Assembly: GCF_003024195.1 (NCBI RefSeq)
Contig: NZ_KZ679065.1
Location: forward strand, 17,694-81,693
DNA length: 64,000 bases
From: Streptomyces dioscori
Lineage (GTDB): Bacteria > Actinomycetota > Actinomycetes > Streptomycetales > Streptomycetaceae
Reading direction: 5' to 3'
This document shows positions 60,228-64,000 of the stretch, piece after piece (the first letter of the stretch is position 1; every line of letters begins with the position of its first letter). The position numbers and the translations under genes are program-made. Under the pieces are notes generated by a model, which did not search any database, was not told the DNA's origin, and saw only the letters and a list, made by a program, of their open reading frames with translations.

Positions 60228-61970
60228 TCACTTGGCGCACTCGACCTTGTCCGCCGTGGACTTCTCGACGTCCTCCGGCGCCGTCGACGGAGTGGTCAGA
60301 GAGACCCCGGCCCCCTTGAAGTCCTCACCGAGGGTCAGCGTGATCGCAGGCAGACCCTGGGAGTTGGTCACGCTCTTGCCCGGCTTCATGGCCGATCCGG
60401 ACAGGCCCATGAGATCGGCGAGCCTGCGTGCCTGATCGGCCTGGTCGGGAGCGTACTCGACGGTTGTCTTCTTCAGCGTCGCCCCGGCGTTGCCCGCGTT
60501 CTCGGACTTCGTGACGCCCTCTTCGAGCTGCAGCCAGTTGAGGGTCTCCTGCGCGGAACCGGCGACCGCGCCGCCGTTGAGGACCCGCACCCGGACATCG
60601 GCGGGGTCGGCCTTGCTGCCCTTGAGACGGGCGGCCTCGGCGGCCTTCTCCTTCTTCTTCTCCTGCTTGACCGCGGTGAGCGAGACGTCGTCCTTGATCA
60701 GGGCGAACATCTCCTTGGCCTTGGCCTCCTGGAGGACCACCGTGGCCTTGACCTTCTCGGTGGGGTTGTCGACCACCGGCACGGTGGTGAAGGACAGGTT
60801 CTTGGTGGGGAACTTGCCCAGCTCGGTGCCGAGGTCACGCAGCTTGGTGATGCTGCTGATCTTCGAGTCGACGGTCAGCGCCTTGGTGCCCGCCTCCGCC
60901 AGCTTGAGCAGCTTGGTGGGGCTGGTGAGCGTGTCGTTCGACTTCAGCTTGCGCATCAGGGAGCTGAGGAACTGCTGCTGGATCTCGATCCGGCTGAGGT
61001 CGCCGCCGAAGCCCACCGAGTGGCGGGTACGGACGAAGGCCAGCGCCTCCTCGCCCTGGATGCTGTGCTCGCCCTTGGACAGCTTGAGATGGGAGTCCGG
61101 GTCGTCGATGTCCTTGGCGAGACACACGTCCACGCCGTCGACCGCCGTGGTCAGTGTCTTGACCGCGTTGAAGTCGGCGATCATGAAGTGGTCCATCTTG
61201 ACGCCGGTGAGCGCGGTGACGGTCCGCATCGTGCAGCTCGGCGTCCGGCCCTCCTGCCCCAGGCTCTCGTTGAAACGCGTGCTCAGCGTGCCCGGGATGA
61301 CCTTGGTGGAACCGTCCTCCTGGGTCGTCGGGCAGTCCGGGATGTCGGTGATCAGGTCACGCGGGATGCTCATCGCCGTGGCGTTCGTACGGTCCTTGGA
61401 GACATGCAGCAGCACCGTGGTGTCGGCGTGCCCGGGACTGTCCGAGTCGCCGTAGCTCTCGTTCCCCTCACCGGTGCGCTTGTCCGTGCCCACCAGGAGG
61501 ACGTTGATCGCCCGGTCCTTGCTGAAGCCGCCGGTACCCGCGCCGTCGTCGGAGACGGACGTGATGTTGCCGTTTAGATGCTTCCAGTAGAGGTACCCGG
61601 CGGTACTCGTACCGACGAGCAGGAAGGCCATCGTGCCGCCCGTCCAGAGCAGTATTTTCCTGCCCCGCGACTTCTTGGGCCTGCCCTTGCGCCGGCCGGC
61701 CGGCGGCGGGCTCTCGGGCGCACGGCGTCTGCGCGGGCCGGGCACGCCGGGTTCCGGCGCCTCCTGCGGTGTCCCCTTCCGCTCCCGGCCGGGAGCGGTG
61801 CGCCCGCGCGGTGGCGCGGCGCCCGTCGTTCTGCGGGAACGGGGACCTGGGACCGCCGACTGCGGTGCGGAACTCTGCAGTCGCAGTTCGTAGTCGCCTG
61901 TGTCCGGGTTGAGTACCCACTGGTCTGCGGGGTCGATATCGTCCGCCCGCCCACGGCCTTGCGCGTCCAC
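60228..61970 (-). CDS. LCP-family ligase with DPADQWVLN motif
   Basis: The 580-residue product starts MDAQGRGRADDIDPADQW and has a basic Pro-rich cytosolic region of about 105 residues. A membrane segment (about 107-126) and an LCP domain follow, with INVLLVGTDKRTGEG, MSIPRDLITDIP and ALAFVRTRHSVGFGGDLSRI. A LytR_C region is also present (about 455-560, VRVLNGGAVAGSAQ). The GTG start has a GGAGGA site somewhat far upstream. A hairpin lies in the leader at 62002-62027. Confidence 0.92.
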   Translation of the reverse strand: MDAQGRGRADDIDPADQWVLNPDTGDYELRLQSSAPQSAVPGPRSRRTTGAAPPRGRTAPGRERKGTPQEAPEPGVPGPRRRRAPESPPPAGRRKGRPKKSRGRKILLWTGGTMAFLLVGTSTAGYLYWKHLNGNITSVSDDGAGTGGFSKDRAINVLLVGTDKRTGEGNESYGDSDSPGHADTTVLLHVSKDRTNATAMSIPRDLITDIPDCPTTQEDGSTKVIPGTLSTRFNESLGQEGRTPSCTMRTVTALTGVKMDHFMIADFNAVKTLTTAVDGVDVCLAKDIDDPDSHLKLSKGEHSIQGEEALAFVRTRHSVGFGGDLSRIEIQQQFLSSLMRKLKSNDTLTSPTKLLKLAEAGTKALTVDSKISSITKLRDLGTELGKFPTKNLSFTTVPVVDNPTEKVKATVVLQEAKAKEMFALIKDDVSLTAVKQEKKKEKAAEAARLKGSKADPADVRVRVLNGGAVAGSAQETLNWLQLEEGVTKSENAGNAGATLKKTTVEYAPDQADQARRLADLMGLSGSAMKPGKSVTNSQGLPAITLTLGEDFKGAGVSLTTPSTAPEDVEKSTADKVECAK

Positions 61971-62001
61971 GGTTGCTTGAGTCCTCCGTCGGGGCCACGC
62001 G

Positions 62002-62027
62002 GCGTCTTTTCCCCCTCAAAAAGACGC
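62002..62027 (-). other. Hairpin in the leader of the LCP gene at 60228
   Basis: GCGTCTTTT and AAAAGACGC form a nine-base-pair stem around an eight-base loop about 32 bases before the GTG start. It could act as an attenuator, but no alternative structure was sought. The gap 61971-62230 holds no gene. Confidence 0.4.
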
Positions 62028-62230
62028 TCGGTCAGTCGGTCCAACCAGTGCGCGACTCCCAGGACAGACCTCGGGCCGGGTGCACCGGATCGCTCACACT
62101 ATCCGGCCGGATCAGCCACGAGCGACGACGGTGACGAATTCCACGTCCCTACAACCGGGCAATCCGCCCAATTCCTTGAACGTACGTTCCCGCTCTTGGT
62201 TTGCCCTTTACCCGGAGGGCTGTTGGGGCG

Positions 62231-63574
62231 TTAACCGCACACGTCCTCGGCGGCGGTGTTGCCCCGGAAAGTAGGCGCGGTGCTCGGTGCGGGATCCGGC
62301 GTGGCCGAGGTCCCGTCGGCCCGCTTTCCACCTGATGTGCGGTGGTCCGCGCCCGCCTCGGACCCGGAACGCCCCTTCTCGTCCCCATCACCCGGCCGAA
62401 AGCGCTCGAAGTCGTACGAATAGCCGCGTCTGTCCGGCTCGTCGACCGGTTCCGCGGTACTCCTCTTCGCGCCGGAATCCTCCGGAACTTCCTTCGCGAC
62501 CTCCAGCGGCGCGTCCTTGCGCAGCCGCTCGAAGAGTTTCTCCGCCTCGGGTTCCACGAGCTGGTCGCGATTGGCGTCGAGCGCGTACGACTCCCTCGGC
62601 ACGGTAAGGAATTGCACCCGTTCGGTGGGAATGTTGCGCATACCGCGCACCAGGTCGTACAGCCCTCGCAGGTTCGCGAGTCCCGGGTCGGTCGTGAGGG
62701 ACGACGTCGCCGCGTCCAGCACGGGATAGAGCTTCGCGGGATTCAGGAGTACGTCGTTGCTGCGCACCTTGTTGACGAGCGCGCCCAGGAAACGCTGCTG
62801 GCGGTCCATCCGGTCGGTGTCGCTGCCGTCGCCGATGGTCTTGCGGGCCCGCACATAGCCGAGGGCCTGCTCGCCGTCGAGCCGCACCTTGCCCGCGGGC
62901 AGCCGCAGTTTCGCGGCGGGGTCGTCGATCGGCTCCTTCAGGCACACCTCGACGCCGTCGACCGCCTCGACCATGTCCTTGAACCCGTGGAAGTCCACCA
63001 CCATGTGATGGTCCACGCGCACGCCGGTCAGCTTCTCGACGGTACGGATCGTGCAGGCCGGACCGCCCTTCTGGAACGCGTAGTTGAACATCGAGAACAC
63101 GGGCGCGCCGCGGGAGCCGTCCGATCGGAGACAGCTCGGTATGTCGACCATGAGGTCGCGCGGCAGCGAGACGGCGGTCGCGCTGCGCCGGTTCGCCGCG
63201 AGGTGCAGCAGGATCGTCGTGTCGGAACGCTCGGTGCCGGAGTCCCTGCCGTACTTGCGGTTCCCGTCCCCGGACCGCGAGTCGGACCCGATCAGCAGGA
63301 TGTTCTGCGCGGCGCGCACGAGCGCGGTGGGCCGCTCCTTCTCGTAGCGGGCGAGTTCGGCGGCCGTGTCGTCGTCCGAGGTGATGTTGGCGTTCAGCTT
63401 CTCGTAGACCGCCCAGCCGGCTCCGGCGGCGCCGACGAGGGCCACGGTGACGCCGATGCCCGTCCACCGCAGCCACCGTCTGCGGCGCCGGGCGACACCG
63501 GTTCCGGTGGCGGCGGAGCCCTCACCGGGCCCGGCCGCCCCGTCACCACGCGTCCCACCGCTCCGGCTCGCCAC
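62231..63574 (-). CDS. LCP-family ligase near a TIGR03089-type gene
   Basis: The product from GTG 63574 has 447 residues. A Gly/Arg-rich cytosolic part of about 30 residues precedes a membrane segment (about 38-57). The LCP domain has QNILLIGSDSRSGDGN, AVSLPRDLMVDIP and QALGYVRARKTIGDGSDTDRM. The end is an acidic, Ser/Pro-rich tail with no LytR_C. GGAGG lies ten bases before the GTG. The open frame extends to 63958 but that part would overlap repeat DNA. Confidence 0.9.
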   Translation of the reverse strand: MASRSGGTRGDGAAGPGEGSAATGTGVARRRRRWLRWTGIGVTVALVGAAGAGWAVYEKLNANITSDDDTAAELARYEKERPTALVRAAQNILLIGSDSRSGDGNRKYGRDSGTERSDTTILLHLAANRRSATAVSLPRDLMVDIPSCLRSDGSRGAPVFSMFNYAFQKGGPACTIRTVEKLTGVRVDHHMVVDFHGFKDMVEAVDGVEVCLKEPIDDPAAKLRLPAGKVRLDGEQALGYVRARKTIGDGSDTDRMDRQQRFLGALVNKVRSNDVLLNPAKLYPVLDAATSSLTTDPGLANLRGLYDLVRGMRNIPTERVQFLTVPRESYALDANRDQLVEPEAEKLFERLRKDAPLEVAKEVPEDSGAKRSTAEPVDEPDRRGYSYDFERFRPGDGDEKGRSGSEAGADHRTSGGKRADGTSATPDPAPSTAPTFRGNTAAEDVCG

Positions 63575-63705
63575 GCCGCCACCACCTCCCGCCGCCCGTG
63601 CATGCCCTCTACGACCATGACGCGTCCCGGACGACGGGGGCCTCGGCTGATGGGCCGAACGGGGGATGCCACCGGCTGCGGCCGGGTGGGGGCGGGCCCA
63701 AACGA

Positions 63706-63757
63706 TTGCGCAGTTCCCCGCGCCCCCAGGCACCTGGGGGCGCGGGGAACTGCGCAA
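63706..63757. repeat. Dispersed repeat as a 25-bp perfect palindrome
   Basis: One forward and one reverse copy of the core face each other. TTGCGCAGTTCCCCGCGCCC (first 20 bases of the arm) begins at 63706 and its complement ends at 63757, giving a 25-base-pair perfect stem around a two-base loop. Confidence 0.93.
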
Positions 63758-63830
63758 AGGGGGGGCGAGGGGGCGAAGCCCCCATGCGGTGAAGGGGAGG
63801 GTAGGGGCGGCGGGGGCGAGGAAAAATGCC

Positions 63831-64000
63831 TCAGCGGGCCGTGGACGTGACCCGTTCGCTCTCGATGCGCTTGGCGAGCGCGTCCTCCCCCAGCAGGTCG
63901 AGATTCCGGCACAACACCACGGACCCCCCGGAGGCCAGCGGCGCGTACAACCCCGCACTCAACCCCTCCCACGTGTCATAAGGCAACGCGGACAGCACCC
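63831..64000 (-). CDS. C-terminal end of a TIGR03089-type protein
   Basis: Only the 3' end is present, about 56 codons. They read VLSALPYDTWEGLSAGLY and PLASGGSVVLCRNLD, ending RIESERVTSTAR. This matches the end of the actinobacterial TIGR03089 family, which resembles the N-terminal part of acyl-CoA synthetases. It runs off the window at its 5' side. In other actinobacteria this family is often near LCP genes, as here. Confidence 0.7.
   Translation of the reverse strand, partial: VLSALPYDTWEGLSAGLYAPLASGGSVVLCRNLDLLGEDALAKRIESERVTSTAR

Noticed and set aside
62231..63958. Longer LCP frame starting at 63958
   Set aside because: The extra codons cover the dispersed repeat and the end of the next gene, and GTG 63574 has a suitable ribosome site.

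Overview
The window is chromosomal DNA from a streptomycete. The evidence is the very high GC content, an alpha ribosomal operon without rpsD, a WhiJ-like DUF397/helix-turn-helix/ATPase trio, an ECF42-type sigma factor beside a DGPF protein, six LCP ligases, and an ABC sugar importer with no ATPase gene of its own. Names and functions come from reading the sequence; no database was searched. No rRNA, tRNA, CRISPR array, transposase, integrase or phage gene was seen.

Layout. (1) 49-5563: the end of the ribosomal superoperon (map, infA, rpmJ, rpsM, rpsK, rpoA, rplQ, truA). (2) 5861-12527: five closely packed genes for a polysaccharide: processive GT2 synthase, GH26-like lipoprotein, GT-C glycosyltransferase, UDP-glucose dehydrogenase and polyprenyl-phosphate sugar synthase. 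They sit between truA and rplM. (3) 12672-21102: an anchored exported protein, rplM-rpsI, glmM, DUF389, coaA and glmS. (4) 21063-28133: the WhiJ-like trio, then two duplicated TetR genes, a DUF3159 membrane protein and an S9 peptidase that share a 15-bp palindromic operator, then a GPP34 protein. (5) 28184-38849: acpS, nnr, an L,D-transpeptidase, alr, an alpha/beta hydrolase, tsaE, tsaB, rimI and tsaD. (6) 38956-45738: a bxl-like oligosaccharide import and GH3 hydrolase operon with a divergent LacI regulator. (7) 45923-50793: an LCP gene, the DGPF/ECF42 pair, a dipeptidase homologue that has lost its metal ligands, and a VOC protein. (8) 50825-64000: a second UDP-glucose dehydrogenase, an acyl-CoA dehydrogenase, five more LCP genes, a GT2 glycosyltransferase, a thioesterase, and the 3' end of a TIGR03089-type gene.

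The main theme is the cell envelope. glmM and glmS make amino-sugar precursors, alr makes D-alanine, the L,D-transpeptidase crosslinks peptidoglycan, and the LCP enzymes attach glycopolymers. The five-gene locus probably makes an extracellular polysaccharide that could be one of those glycopolymers or a separate matrix.

The gaps between genes carry about 32 copies of a GC-rich repeat with core GCGCAGTTCCCCGCGCCCCT. Some copies form exact tandem arrays, some form inverted pairs, and three end exactly on the stop codon of the neighbouring gene. Several genes also carry short tandem duplications across their stop codons.
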